A stretch of 64,000 bases of DNA from Nocardia vinacea NBRC 16497 (GCF_000308835.1 NZ_BAGN01000069.1:1-64000); one strand, 5' to 3'; counted from the stretch's first letter, positions 38,401-47,014 are shown. Made by a program: numbers and translations. Notes: generated from the letters alone by a model not told the origin.

Positions 38401-40377
38401 AGCGTCAAACGGCATTTCGCCGAGATGGATATCGATACGCAGACAACCGACTTCACGGTCGCCGGGGTCGGTGATATGAGCGGCGACGTCTTCGGCAACG
38501 GCATGCTGCTGTCCGAGCACATCCGCCTGGTAGCCGCGTTCGACCACCGGCATATCTTCCTGGATCCGAATCCCGTCGCGGCGACGTCGTTCCGGGAGCG
38601 GCAGCGGATGTTCGCACTGCCGCGCTCGTCCTGGGCCGACTATGACACCTCGCTGATCAGCACCGGCGGTGGCGTCTGGGATCGCACCGTGAAGTCGGTG
38701 CCGATCAGCCCGCAGGCGCGAAAGGCATTGGGGCTGGCCGATGATGTGGTCGCGCTGTCACCGCCGGAGTTGGTACGGGCGATCCTGCTCGCACCGGTGC
38801 AGTTGCTGTGGAACGGCGGCATCGGCACCTACATCAAGGCGAGTACCGAGACCAATGCCGAGGTCGGCGACAAGTCCAATGACACGGTGCGCGTCAATGG
38901 AAATCAGCTGCGGGTCAAGGTGATCGGCGAGGGCGGCAATCTGGGTGCGACCGCACTCGGCCGAATCGAGTTCTGCCGCAACGGCGGCAAGATGAACACC
39001 GACGCACTCGACAACTCCGCCGGGGTCGATTGCTCCGACCACGAGGTCAATATCAAGGTGCTGCTCGACGGCGTGGTCAGCGCGGGCGTACTGCCCGAAG
39101 CCGAACGCAATCCGCTGCTCGCCTCGATGACCGATGAGGTCGCCCAGATGGTGTTGCAGGACAATGTCTCCCAGAACTTCTTGATGGGCATCTCCCGGGC
39201 CGAGGCGCCCCGGATGCTGAATGTGCACGAGCGGCTCATCGAAGATCTGGAGGCGCGTCGCGGGGTGGATCGCGAGCTCGAGGCGCTGCCCTCGGAGGTG
39301 GAGATCAAGCGCAGGTTCGAGGAGGGCACGGGTCTCGCGTCACCTGAATTGTCCAATCTCATGGCGCATGTGAAGCTTTCGCTCAAGGCCGACCTGCTGG
39401 AAACCGATCTGCCGGATATCGCGTACTTCGCCACCCGGCTGCCGGAGTACTTCCCGACACCGTTGCGCGAGCGTTTCGGCACCGCCATCAAGCGGCACCG
39501 ACTGCGTCGTGAGATCACCACCACCATGGTGGTGAACGAGATGGTCGACTACGGCGGCATCTCCTACGCCCATCGGCTGACCGAGGAGATCGGCGCCAGC
39601 TCGACCGACGCGGTGCGCGCATTCGCGGCGGCCAGCGAGATCTTCGATCTGCACGATATGTGGGCGCGGATCCGGGACACCGACGCCCCGGTATCGGTGC
39701 GCGACGAACTCGAACTGGAGACCAAGCGCACGCTGGACCGCGCCTCGCGCTGGTTGCTGAGCAACCGTCCGCAGCCGATCGCGGTCGGCGCCGAGATCAA
39801 CCGGTACAGCCGGGGCGTGCGGGAATTGGCGCCGCAGGTGCCCGGGTGGTTGCGCGGGCATCACGTCTCGACGCTGACCGATCAGTCCGCCGAAGTGATC
39901 GCGCGCGGCGCGCCGACCGACCTCGCCACCGAGGTCTTCGGGCTGCTGAACCTGTTCCCGCTGCTCGATGTGTTGGATATCGCAGATATCACCGATCGCA
40001 GCGGCGACGAGGTCGGCTCGCTGTACTACGCGCTCAACGATCACCTCAAGATCGATTGGCTGTTGCAGGCGGTCAGCCACCTGGAACGCGGCGATCGCTG
40101 GCATGCGCTGGCCCGGCTCGCACTGCGCGACGATATGTACGGATCGCTGCGCTCGCTGACCCTCGATGTGCTCTCCGGCGGCGACCCGGAGGAGACAGCG
40201 GACGAGAAGATTGCATACTGGGAGTCGAAGAACCAGTCCCGGCTCGGGCGCGCTCGGGCAGCGCTGTCGGAGTTGTTCGAGTCCGGAACCCACGATCTCG
40301 CCACGCTGTCGGTTGCAGCGCGGCAAGTGCGAAGCATGGTGAGCGGGGTGGGCGCCCAATCGGAGGTACCGCGTTGA
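35440..40377 (+). CDS. gdh: NAD-specific glutamate dehydrogenase, large (L_180) class
   Basis: 1645 residues. The N-terminal 600 or so are regulatory (ACT-like) domains; the catalytic part includes GPVARGGLRWSDRLEDFRTE, the lysine-containing PVGAKGGFVVKQPP, and VKVIGEGGNLGATALGRIEF with the Rossmann glycine pattern. A long helical C-terminus follows. It oxidises glutamate to 2-oxoglutarate; the M. tuberculosis orthologue (Rv2476c) is held in check by the FHA protein GarA. ATG 35440 is the start that fits the family. Its stop TGA overlaps the TTG of the next gene. Confidence 0.93.
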   Translation: MTVSSELSSAAWAAGLPQSLRGELATLEEAYFRHVDAGDVDCAITGITQIFRRHMELAMTRPVGRALVRVYHPDDGSGLGAAVQLVTDDMSLLVESITSSLSRMGVSVSEVIHPIFEVTRDPDGRLTSAAPHEVDSNSTDGLRESWMHLQLHPSTSAALLDRIEQSMPDVVADVRQVIGDTEAIKQVQSNLADELEVAAKTGHAPFPDTDLIDTANLLRWLASGNFTVLGYARYQLSADQGQTISNPLPGTCLGVLRPDVGTDFRVPINAGDGPLLMLTQGLVPATVHRSVYPYFIGVADFDEAGTIVGEHLFIGVFTVTAVHENVLDIPVIERRVRSVIEESGFDLDSFSGQAMLEVIQSFPRTELFSSDVETMRRTATAVLNVGLRRQVRLFLRADGYGRFVACLVYLPRDRYTTRVRLEMQEILVRELGGVSIDYSARVSESELASVYFTVRMPESELGVPRESVAQADTSEANRLRIQNLLAEATHTWDDRLNDAVSTSTVLDPGVVQRYAEAFPEAYKQDFAAERALADVVRLEGLASGSIDQHLYRRADSVPGSWRFTLYIGGSGISLSQVLPVLQSLGVEVVDERPYQILLDPVLGDDGGERWIYDFGLLARPELLRSSLDRDLDAELLESSARADALESEERGLHDRFTEAFEAVWFGRGEADGLNELVLRARLTWRAVSILRMYAKYLQQADFPYSQANITRVLLAYPDIARLFVDLFAARFDPDTESAEHAAELETRVRGRIDEVVSLDADRILRAILSLVKATLRTNYYVTDAQGNSRGYVSVKVEPREIAELPKPRPQFEIFVYSPRVEGVHLRFGPVARGGLRWSDRLEDFRTEILGLVKAQAVKNAVIVPVGAKGGFVVKQPPAATGDPTADRQALGAEGVECYRTFISGLLDVTDNVDRATGAVLPPARVIRRDGDDTYLVVAADKGTATFSDIANDVAQRYGFWLGDAFASGGSAGYDHKAMGITAKGAWESVKRHFAEMDIDTQTTDFTVAGVGDMSGDVFGNGMLLSEHIRLVAAFDHRHIFLDPNPVAATSFRERQRMFALPRSSWADYDTSLISTGGGVWDRTVKSVPISPQARKALGLADDVVALSPPELVRAILLAPVQLLWNGGIGTYIKASTETNAEVGDKSNDTVRVNGNQLRVKVIGEGGNLGATALGRIEFCRNGGKMNTDALDNSAGVDCSDHEVNIKVLLDGVVSAGVLPEAERNPLLASMTDEVAQMVLQDNVSQNFLMGISRAEAPRMLNVHERLIEDLEARRGVDRELEALPSEVEIKRRFEEGTGLASPELSNLMAHVKLSLKADLLETDLPDIAYFATRLPEYFPTPLRERFGTAIKRHRLRREITTTMVVNEMVDYGGISYAHRLTEEIGASSTDAVRAFAAASEIFDLHDMWARIRDTDAPVSVRDELELETKRTLDRASRWLLSNRPQPIAVGAEINRYSRGVRELAPQVPGWLRGHHVSTLTDQSAEVIARGAPTDLATEVFGLLNLFPLLDVLDIADITDRSGDEVGSLYYALNDHLKIDWLLQAVSHLERGDRWHALARLALRDDMYGSLRSLTLDVLSGGDPEETADEKIAYWESKNQSRLGRARAALSELFESGTHDLATLSVAARQVRSMVSGVGAQSEVPR

Positions 40378-40841
40378 CCAGTTCGTTCAACGGTAATGGG
40401 AGCGCGCTTGGTGGCAGCCTGCTGCTGCCCAAGCGCTTCCACGCCAAGGTAGACGTCAGGTGGTCGGACATGGACGTGTTCCAGCACGTCAACCATGCCC
40501 GCATGGTGACGCTGCTGGAGGAGGCGCGGATTCCGTGGCTGTTCGAGGACGGACGTCCGACCGCGCCGTTGCGTGAGGGCTGCGTGCTGGCGGACCTTCG
40601 GGTCCGCTACCGTGGCCAGCTGCGTCACGAGGACACCCCGCTCGATATCGCCATGTGGATCGAGCAGCTGCGTGCGGTCGACTTCACCATCGGTTACGAG
40701 GTCCGGGCCAATGGCGCGGCCCCGGACTCGCCGCCCGCGGTGATCGCCTCCACTCAGATCGCGGCCTTCGATATGCGCTCGCAGCGCCTGCGTCGGCTCA
40801 CCGATACCGAACGTGATTACCTCGCCGAGTGGAAAGAGTGA
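40374..40841 (+). CDS. hotdog-fold acyl-CoA thioesterase (Rv2475c-like), TTG start
   Basis: 155 residues of the 4HBT family: VRWSDMDVFQHVNHARMVTLLEEARI holds the catalytic Asp and the N-H pair. TTG 40374 overlaps the gdh stop (TTGA) and has GGAGG 7 nt upstream, so it is coupled to gdh. The frame is open far upstream, but only inside gdh. Acyl substrate unknown. Confidence 0.85.
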   Translation: MTSSFNGNGSALGGSLLLPKRFHAKVDVRWSDMDVFQHVNHARMVTLLEEARIPWLFEDGRPTAPLREGCVLADLRVRYRGQLRHEDTPLDIAMWIEQLRAVDFTIGYEVRANGAAPDSPPAVIASTQIAAFDMRSQRLRRLTDTERDYLAEWKE

Positions 40842-41164
40842 ACGCTTGCCCGGATCGCTCGGGCGGCGGATTCGGATCGCTGGGACCGGCAGCCGCGCCG
40901 ACTCGGTCTTCGGGTCGAACTCGCAGGGGGTATGGATCGGTCGTGGAGTTCGTCGAGAACTACCTGGCCCAGGATCTGCTCATGCAGATCCGCCCAACCG
41001 CGCAAGTTGTGGCAGGTCTCGGTCGTCGAACTGTGGATTCGGAATCGACGGTCGTGTGGTGATGGCTGAATCCGGCTGTACAGCGGTCGTGCCGGGGCGA
41101 GGGCTGACCACGCTCGCCGTGTGGCGGCCGGATCCGGCTGCGATGTGGTGATGTGGGAGCACTG
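40842..41164. other. intergenic region, no gene supported
   Basis: 323 bases. A short open frame containing VEFVENYLAQDLLMQIRP runs through 40940-41062, but has no convincing start and poor codon bias. No terminator hairpin or repeat recognised. Confidence 0.4.
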
Positions 41165-41830
41165 ATGTCGGGACAGCGCGTTCTGGATGTTGCCGATCCG
41201 GCTGAGCGGGAGAATCTGGCGACCTTCTTGAGCCGAGCCGTTCGGCTGGACCCCGCGGCGGTGGTGCGTCTGCGCCGTCGCGGGGAACGGTACGTATCCG
41301 CTTGGGTGGCAACGGGTTTCGAGGCACTCGCGGTACGCACCGTGGTCGCCGAGCTCGGTGTCGACGATGTCACCGTCGGCGCCGATCTGGTGTTGGCCGG
41401 TCTGCCGTCCGCTAGTCCGATCGACCTCGGCTACTCGATGGATTCGGCATGGCGCGGTGCGCTGCCGCCGGATGTGGGCTTCGAACACGTCGACGATGTG
41501 CCCGCGCGCACTCTCGTCGAACTCGCCGAACAGGGCGCGGCACTGGCCAAGGAACACGGCAGCAATCACGGCCCGCCCGCCTCCCTGCTCGACCAGACGG
41601 TGCTCACCGTCTCCGCGGGTCTCGCCCAGGTGCAGGTCCCGATGCGGGTCGTATTCGCCCTCACCGCAATGGATTTCATCCCGCACTCCGGTGACAAGGC
41701 CGACTCGCGCCGCATCGCACCCGCCGAAATCGTCCGAGTCCGCGCCACCAAGACGTGGCTCCGCATCGACGCCCGCTACGGTTCCGTCGCCCGGCGTCGC
41801 GGCGGCGGCATCCCGCTGACTCCCCGCTGA
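41165..41830 (+). CDS. conserved hypothetical protein (Rv2474c-like)
   Basis: 221 residues, cytosolic. GFEALAVRTVVAELGVDDVTVGADLVLAGL and the C-terminal RVRATKTWLRIDARYGSVARRRGGGIPL look like a conserved actinobacterial family; the position after gdh-thioesterase matches Rv2474c. GGGAG precedes ATG 41165. No known function. Confidence 0.75.
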   Translation: MSGQRVLDVADPAERENLATFLSRAVRLDPAAVVRLRRRGERYVSAWVATGFEALAVRTVVAELGVDDVTVGADLVLAGLPSASPIDLGYSMDSAWRGALPPDVGFEHVDDVPARTLVELAEQGAALAKEHGSNHGPPASLLDQTVLTVSAGLAQVQVPMRVVFALTAMDFIPHSGDKADSRRIAPAEIVRVRATKTWLRIDARYGSVARRRGGGIPLTPR

Positions 41831-42042
41831 CCCCGACCGCAGCCGTCGGTGCCGGTCGTGGGAAGTCCGGCGCCCCTGTCGGGATTCGTACCGTCGGCAC
41901 CGAAACGGGTTGGGTCCCGAGAGAGGGTGCGGCTGATCGCATTCGGCATTTGCCGGTGGTGGTCCCGGACCAGGCAGTGCTATCCCGCTCACCCGCTTGG
42001 GATTCGGGATCCTGTTGGATGGATGGTCCTGAAAGACGTGTC

Positions 42043-42091
42043 TGCGCACCCTTTGTCGTAAATGCGCACCCTGTGTACCGGGTGTGCACCC
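42043..42091. repeat. three TGYGCACCC direct repeats at exact 20-bp steps
   Basis: TGCGCACCC at 42043 and 42063 and TGTGCACCC at 42083. Copies two and three can also pair as a hairpin (9-bp stem, 8-nt loop, one G-U pair) followed on the minus strand by TTT, so it may terminate azlD. Lies between convergent genes. Confidence 0.5.
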
Positions 42092-42112
42092 GCGACCAGC
42101 AGTGTGGCGGGG

Positions 42113-42433
42113 TCAGGTGACGCCGACCAGGCGCAGCAGGGCGGTCGTACCCGCCGCGGCCAGGATGACCACCAGCATCGGCTGGTTGCGCCACGCCAGC
42201 AGGCCACCGACCAAAACCCCTGCGGGTAAGGCGAATCCGAGGTGGCCGGTGCCCGTGGGCACCGTGGTGATGGCGACCATCGCAGCGAGCAGGACGACCG
42301 CGCCGATCTCCAGCAGTTCGGTTGCTCGCTCTGGGAAGCGGATGCGGTTGCGCAGCGCCGGGCCCGATGAACGGAAGGCATATGTTCCGGCCGAGAGTGC
42401 GGACATGGCCACCAGCAGGATCGGGGTATTCAC
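42113..42433 (-). CDS. azlD: AzlD-type branched-chain amino acid exporter subunit
   Basis: 106 residues, three to four membrane helices (LLVAMSALSAGTYAFRSSG, then LLEIGAVVLLAAMVAI). AzlD is the small subunit of the AzlCD branched-chain amino acid exporter. GTG 42433 overlaps the stop of a 21-residue linking ORF, so its translation depends on the ORF upstream. Confidence 0.8.
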   Translation of the reverse strand: MNTPILLVAMSALSAGTYAFRSSGPALRNRIRFPERATELLEIGAVVLLAAMVAITTVPTGTGHLGFALPAGVLVGGLLAWRNQPMLVVILAAAGTTALLRLVGVT

Positions 42434-42495
42434 GTCTGCGCCTCCACGGTCCTCGGTTCGGCCGGATGTGCTCCGCCGACGAATCGCTTGCTCAT
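42430..42495 (-). CDS. 21-residue linking ORF, repeat copy C
   Basis: ATG 42495 overlaps the azlC stop (ATGA) and its own TGA overlaps the azlD GTG. The peptide begins MSKRFVGG and ends EPRTVEAQT. The last nine residues parallel EPSVSEAQA in the repeat ahead of ctaJ, and the DNA end GAGGCGCAGACGTGA is the same. GAGG stands 7 nt before the azlD GTG and can serve as its ribosome binding site. Confidence 0.55.
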   Translation of the reverse strand: MSKRFVGGAHPAEPRTVEAQT

Positions 42496-43196
42496 GCCGC
42501 CTGCGTCTCTCCAGGCTCGGCCTTGCTGTCGCCTTTCCTCGAGATAGCGAAGAACAGTCCCGAAAGCGCAACCAGCACAGGCATTCCCGCGGGTAGAAAC
42601 GGCGCACTCGCCACGGCCGCACTCGCCCCGATCAGAGCCGCGCGCAGCGTGCCGCGGGCTCGCAAGGCGGGCATGATCAGCGATAACAGCACCGCCGGGA
42701 ACACCGCGTCCAACCCGATCGCACCGGTATCGGGCACCACCGTGCCGATCAGCGCACCGACCGCCGCACCACCCGGCCAAGCGATGAGCACACCCAACCC
42801 GCTCACCCAATATGCGGCCCGCCGACGCGCTACATCGGGCTGGGCGAGTGCCAGCGCGACGGATTCGTCGTTCATCACGTGTACGCCGATGCGCCGCCGC
42901 CATCCGGTGCCGACCACATCGGGCACCGACAGTCCGTACGGCAGATGCCTGGCATTGACCAGCAGTCCAGCCAGCACCGCCGCGATCGGGCTGCCACCGG
43001 CGGCCATGATTCCGATGAACAGGAACTCCGCGCCGCCCGCGAGCACCACGACCCCGAGCACGATCGGTACCCACAGTGGAAAACCGGAGGTGACAGCGGT
43101 CGCACCGTAGGAAACACCGATCAGCCCGACCGCGAGCAGTACCGCCGCGATTCCGGAGAGTGTGTCCCGATCGAGTGTTCGCCATATCGAACGCAT
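42492..43196 (-). CDS. azlC: AzlC-type branched-chain amino acid exporter subunit
   Basis: 234 residues with about seven membrane helices; GVSYGATAVTSGFPLWVPIV, GGAEFLFIGIMAAGGSP and LVNARHLPYGLS are AzlC signatures. ATG 43196 is chosen because CACTAT ends 7 nt before it with a TTGACG 17 nt further up; ATG 43214 lies inside that promoter. Operon with a linking ORF and azlD, divergent from an XRE-cupin regulator. Confidence 0.85.
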   Translation of the reverse strand: MRSIWRTLDRDTLSGIAAVLLAVGLIGVSYGATAVTSGFPLWVPIVLGVVVLAGGAEFLFIGIMAAGGSPIAAVLAGLLVNARHLPYGLSVPDVVGTGWRRRIGVHVMNDESVALALAQPDVARRRAAYWVSGLGVLIAWPGGAAVGALIGTVVPDTGAIGLDAVFPAVLLSLIMPALRARGTLRAALIGASAAVASAPFLPAGMPVLVALSGLFFAISRKGDSKAEPGETQAA

Positions 43197-43203
43197 GTTG
43201 CTT

Positions 43204-43232
43204 ATAGTGAACATGGCGGGACGATTCGTCAA
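43204..43232 (-). promoter_or_regulatory. azlC promoter
   Basis: TTGACG (43227-43232) and CACTAT (43204-43209) with exact 17-nt spacing; ATG begins 7 nt after the -10, giving a leaderless mRNA. Confidence 0.6.
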
Positions 43233-43273
43233 TATGGTTCTCTGTTGGGCGGTCAGCTGTACTCACCGACTCC

Positions 43274-43290
43274 GGCCGGCTCCGCCGGCC
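43274..43290. other. G/C hairpin in leader of the XRE-cupin regulator
   Basis: GGCCGGC-TCC-GCCGGCC, a perfect 7-bp stem, 29 bp before the regulator ATG. Could be an RNA hairpin or binding site. Confidence 0.4.
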
Positions 43291-43319
43291 TGCCATTCAC
43301 CTAGTCGACGGGAGCGGAA

Positions 43320-43880
43320 ATGGAGCAGAGTCCGACGACGCCACAGGCGGTGATCGCCGCTGCCCTGCGCCGCGAGCGCACCCGCGCCGGGCTATCGCTC
43401 ACCGAGGTCGCCAACCGTGCGGGTGTGGCGAAATCCACACTGTCCCAACTGGAATCCGGCACCGGCAATCCGAGCCTGGAGACCTTGTGGGCGCTGTGCG
43501 TCGCCCTGGATATGCCCTTCTCGCGGCTGCTCGACCCGCCGCGGCCCACCGTGCACGTCATCCGCGCGGGGGAGGGGCCGGTGGTCGCCGCCGCCGAGTC
43601 CGAGTACCGCGCAACGCTGCTGGCGGCCGGTCCGGCCAACTCCCGCCGCGATCTGTTCCGCATCACGTCCGAACCCGGTCATGCGCGCAAATCGGAGCCG
43701 CATATCCCGGGCGTGGTCGAGCACGTGCTCCTCGCCAGCGGACGCGCGCTCGTCGGCCCGATCGACGCACCGGTCGAACTGACACCCGGCGACTACATCG
43801 CCTACCCCGGTGACGCACCGCACATTTTCGAGGCCCTCGAACGCGACACCTGGGCAACGCTGGTCGTCGAATACACGTGA
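43320..43880 (+). CDS. XRE-cupin transcriptional regulator, probable azlCD regulator
   Basis: 186 residues: helix-turn-helix at residues 12-66 (GLSLTEVANRAGVAKSTLSQLESG) and a C-terminal cupin barrel (HIPGVVEHVLLASGRALVGP, LTPGDYIAYPGDAPHIFEA) that binds a small ligand. GGGAGCGGAA precedes ATG 43320. Divergent from azlC, the usual arrangement for AzlCD regulators. Ligand (branched-chain amino acid or keto acid) is inferred. Confidence 0.82.
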   Translation: MEQSPTTPQAVIAAALRRERTRAGLSLTEVANRAGVAKSTLSQLESGTGNPSLETLWALCVALDMPFSRLLDPPRPTVHVIRAGEGPVVAAAESEYRATLLAAGPANSRRDLFRITSEPGHARKSEPHIPGVVEHVLLASGRALVGPIDAPVELTPGDYIAYPGDAPHIFEALERDTWATLVVEYT

Positions 43881-43972
43881 TTCCCGGTCGGCTCGTCCGA
43901 ATCCCTCCGGTCGCGCCATATCTCGCCCAGGCCATGCGAAAGCCACTCGGGGCCCGCGCATACCTCGAAGCT

Positions 43973-44680
43973 TCAGGCCGCGCCTTCACCGAGATACTGC
44001 AACCACACCGGATCCAGCTCCGCAGTGGTCGACAGCAGTCGCCAATGCGGCCCCTTCGGCGAAACCAGCGGCGAACGCAACGTCCACCCCAGCTCGCTGA
44101 GCAGCTTGTCGGCCTTGCGGTGATTGCACGGCGCGCAGCTGGCGACGCAGTTCTCCCAGGAATGTTCACCGCCGCGGCTGCGCGGGATGACGTGGTCGAT
44201 GGTCTCCGCCTTCCCACCGCAATAGCCGCAGCGGTAGCGGTCGCGATGCATGAGGGCGGCACGGGTCATCGGTACGCGCGCGCGATAAGGCACGTGCACA
44301 TAGCTGCGCAGCCGGATGACGGACGGAATCGTGACGGCGGATTCGGCGGAATGCACCACCGAACCCTCGGGGTCGTGGTGGACGGTATCGGCTTTATCGC
44401 AGATGAGAAGTACGACGGCGCGGCGCGCGGACAGTGCGGTGAGCGGCTCGTAGGTGGCATTCAGAAGCAGCACCCGGCGCTTCAACCAGTTGGCGGCCTC
44501 GGTCTGGACGGGCGTGAGGTGTGCGATGTGGTGAGCAGGCTCACCGGTGCGATGGGCACCCGGATGGTGGTCGGACAAGATGTGCAGCGGAGTAGCCCCC
44601 GACCCACGATTGTGGACGTCGGCGGGCTGGAGTTGTCGGTGCGTCCTGGCCTCATGTGATCGGCCGTGCCGCTGCTTCAT
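43973..44680 (-). CDS. HNH endonuclease-family protein (Rv2469c-like)
   Basis: 235 residues. RVLLLNATYEPLTALSARRA leads, followed by the HNH domain: CGYCGGKAETIDHVIPRSRGG and ASCAPCNHRKADK, with two CxxC zinc pairs and the catalytic His. ATG 44680 is the first good start; the open frame continues far upstream through antisense of glbO but without coding character. The N-terminal 60 residues are His-rich and may not all be translated. DNA substrate unknown. Confidence 0.82.
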   Translation of the reverse strand: MKQRHGRSHEARTHRQLQPADVHNRGSGATPLHILSDHHPGAHRTGEPAHHIAHLTPVQTEAANWLKRRVLLLNATYEPLTALSARRAVVLLICDKADTVHHDPEGSVVHSAESAVTIPSVIRLRSYVHVPYRARVPMTRAALMHRDRYRCGYCGGKAETIDHVIPRSRGGEHSWENCVASCAPCNHRKADKLLSELGWTLRSPLVSPKGPHWRLLSTTAELDPVWLQYLGEGAA

Positions 44681-44869
44681 GGTGACCCCGGTTTCGTTGT
44701 TTTCAAGATCATGTGGTATCTCGGCAGAGACTGCCACCCAGTTGACCATGGAACGCCTGCTATTGCACGGTGATTTCGCACAATGTCGGATGAACTGTGG
44801 TTGAAGGGCCGCCCGTTCGTAACGCGGGCACAATGGACGGCGGCACATTGCCCCGATCGAGAGGACCTG

Positions 44870-45274
44870 ATGAGTTCCGGCGAGCAGACAGCCACGTCGT
44901 TCTACGAGGCGATCGGTGGGGCGGAGACGTTCCAGCGGATCGTCGCGGCGTTCTATCGCGAGGTGGCGGCCGATGAGGTGCTGCGCCCGCTGTATCCGGA
45001 GCAGGACCTCGGACCGGCCGAGCGGCGCCTGCGCATGTTCCTGGAGCAGTACTGGGGCGGGCCGCGCACCTACTCCGACGAACGCGGGCACCCGCGGCTG
45101 CGGATGCGGCATATGCCGTTCAAAATCGGTCCGGTGGAGCGCGACGCGTGGCTGCGCTGCATGCACATCGGCGTGGCGGAAATCGAACCGGAAATTCTGG
45201 ACGATGAACATCGCAAGGCATTGCTCGACTATTTGGAGATGGCGGCAAATTCGCTGATGAATGCGGCTTGGTGA
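44870..45274 (+). CDS. glbO: truncated hemoglobin, group II (GlbO)
   Basis: 134 residues: [20 protein letters not shown] start, [20 protein letters not shown] core with the proximal region, and [15 protein letters not shown]. Nearly every block agrees, from memory, with M. tuberculosis GlbO (Rv2470). It binds O2 and detoxifies reactive species near the membrane. GAGAGG precedes ATG 44870. Divergent from the HNH gene as in M. tuberculosis. Confidence 0.92.
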   Translation: MSSGEQTATSFYEAIGGAETFQRIVAAFYREVAADEVLRPLYPEQDLGPAERRLRMFLEQYWGGPRTYSDERGHPRLRMRHMPFKIGPVERDAWLRCMHIGVAEIEPEILDDEHRKALLDYLEMAANSLMNAAW

Positions 45275-45396
45275 GATCATTTCGTCCGGTTCCCGGGTCA
45301 GCGCCAGGGTTTCGGGCTCGGGTTATGCAACGCTGAAAATTTGCCGGATGTCGTAGAACACAGTTGAGCCTGGGCGAATTTACCGAAAATCTTTGG

Positions 45397-45402
45397 CACT
45401 AT
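45397..45402 (+). promoter_or_regulatory. -10 hexamer of aglA (leaderless)
   Basis: CACTAT exactly 7 nt before GTG 45410; no ribosome binding site. Confidence 0.5.
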
Positions 45403-45409
45403 TGCGGAT

Positions 45410-47014
45410 GTGACTGATACACCTGCCGTACCGGCGTCGGTGGATCGCACCGCCCAACCTTGGTGGCGGTCGGCCGTGTTCTACCAGGTCTATCCGAGAT
45501 CCTTCGCGGACTCCGACGGTGACGGGATCGGCGATCTCGGTGGAGTTCGCGAGAAGCTCGGCTACCTCGAACTACTCGGGGTGGACGCGCTGTGGATCTG
45601 TCCGGTGATGCGTTCGCCGATGGCCGACGGCGGCTACGACGTCGCCGATCCGCGCGATATCGACGCGCTGTTCGGCGGTATGGCGGCGATGGACGAGTTG
45701 ATCGCCGAGGCGCACGACCGCAATCTCAAGGTCACCATGGACCTGGTGCCGAACCACACCAGTGATCAGCATCCGTGGTTCGCCGCGGCGCTGGCCGCCG
45801 CACCCGGCAGCCATGAACGCGAGCGCTACATCTTCCGCGACGGCCGCGGTCCCGACGGCGCCACGCCGCCGAACAACTGGCCGAGCATCTTCGGCGGACC
45901 CGCCTGGACCCGAATCACCGAGGCCGACGGCACCCCCGGTCAGTGGTACCTGCACATCTTCGCGCGTGAGCAACCCGATCTGAACTGGCAGAATCCCGAG
46001 GTCGCCGCCGATTTCGAGCAGACGCTGCGGTTCTGGCTCGACCGCGGAGTCGACGGCTTCCGCCTCGATGTCGCGCACGGCATGGCGAAACCGGACGGCC
46101 TGCCCGATATGGTGCGCGTCGAGACCAGGATGCTCGTGCACGACGACAGCGATCCGCGCTTCAACAATCCCGATGTGCACGAGATCCACCGCCGCATCCG
46201 CAAGGTGCTGGACGAGTATCCGAACGCGGTCTCGATCGGCGAGGTGTGGGTCGACGACAACACCCGATTCGGCGAGTACGTCCGACCGGACGAACTGCAC
46301 CTGGCCTTCAATTTCCGTCTCGCCGAGACGGAATTCGCCGCCGATCCGGTGCGGGCCGCCATCGACAATTCGCTCGCGGCCGTCGCGCCGGTGGGTGCCT
46401 CGCCCACCTGGACCCTGTCCAACCACGACATCGAGCGCGAGGTCACCCGCTATGGCGGCGGTCCGGTCGGGGTGGCGCGGGCTCGCGCGATGATCATGGT
46501 GGAGTTGGCGCTGCCCGGTGCCGTCTTCATCTACAACGGCGCCGAACTCGGACTGCCGAATGTGGACGATCTGCCCGAGGCGGTGCTGCAGGATCCGGTC
46601 TGGGAACGCTCAGGACATACCGAGCGCGGACGCGACGGCTGCCGGGTGCCGATTCCATGGGAGGGCTCGGCGCCGCCGTTCGGCTTCACCACGGCCGAGC
46701 AGTCCTGGCTGCCGATACCGCCGGAATGGGCGTCGTCCTCGGTCGAGGCGCAGTTGGAGGCGTTGGGCTCCACACTGTCGCTGTACCGCTTGGCGATCGA
46801 ATTACGTGGTGTCCGGCCGGAATTCGCGGGTCCGCGGATCGAGTGGTACGGCAGTCCGTCGGGTTGCCTGGCCTTCCGGAGACCGGGTGGACTGGTCTGC
46901 GTGCTGAACGCATCCCCCGTGCCGATCTCCCTGCCGCCGGGCGATGTACTGCTCGTCAGCGCCCCACCGGTGAACGGACAGTTGCCCGCGAATGCCGCCG
47001 CCTGGCTGGTGTGA
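45410..47014 (+). CDS. aglA: alpha-glucosidase, GH13 (AglA, Rv2471-like)
   Basis: 534 residues. WWRSAVFYQVYPRSFADSDG opens the barrel; FRLDVAH (near residue 220) has the nucleophile Asp, GEVWVDD (near 277) the acid Glu, and SNHD the third carboxylate. It hydrolyses terminal alpha-1,4 or 1,6 glucose from maltose-like sugars. GTG start supported by the leaderless -10. Its last codon and stop overlap GTG 47011, the first of two repeat-derived ORFs leading to ctaJ. Confidence 0.9.
   Translation: MTDTPAVPASVDRTAQPWWRSAVFYQVYPRSFADSDGDGIGDLGGVREKLGYLELLGVDALWICPVMRSPMADGGYDVADPRDIDALFGGMAAMDELIAEAHDRNLKVTMDLVPNHTSDQHPWFAAALAAAPGSHERERYIFRDGRGPDGATPPNNWPSIFGGPAWTRITEADGTPGQWYLHIFAREQPDLNWQNPEVAADFEQTLRFWLDRGVDGFRLDVAHGMAKPDGLPDMVRVETRMLVHDDSDPRFNNPDVHEIHRRIRKVLDEYPNAVSIGEVWVDDNTRFGEYVRPDELHLAFNFRLAETEFAADPVRAAIDNSLAAVAPVGASPTWTLSNHDIEREVTRYGGGPVGVARARAMIMVELALPGAVFIYNGAELGLPNVDDLPEAVLQDPVWERSGHTERGRDGCRVPIPWEGSAPPFGFTTAEQSWLPIPPEWASSSVEAQLEALGSTLSLYRLAIELRGVRPEFAGPRIEWYGSPSGCLAFRRPGGLVCVLNASPVPISLPPGDVLLVSAPPVNGQLPANAAAWLV

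Noticed and set aside
39660..40373. N-terminal extension of the thioesterase into gdh
   Set aside because: This part overlaps gdh in another frame; TTG 40374 with GGAGG gives a complete thioesterase.
42043..42091. CRISPR array
   Set aside because: Repeats are 9 bp with 11-bp spacers and no cas genes; far too short.
43973..45280. 435-codon version of the HNH nuclease reaching across glbO
   Set aside because: Upstream of 44680 the frame is antisense to glbO and has no coding character; ATG 44680 is sufficient.
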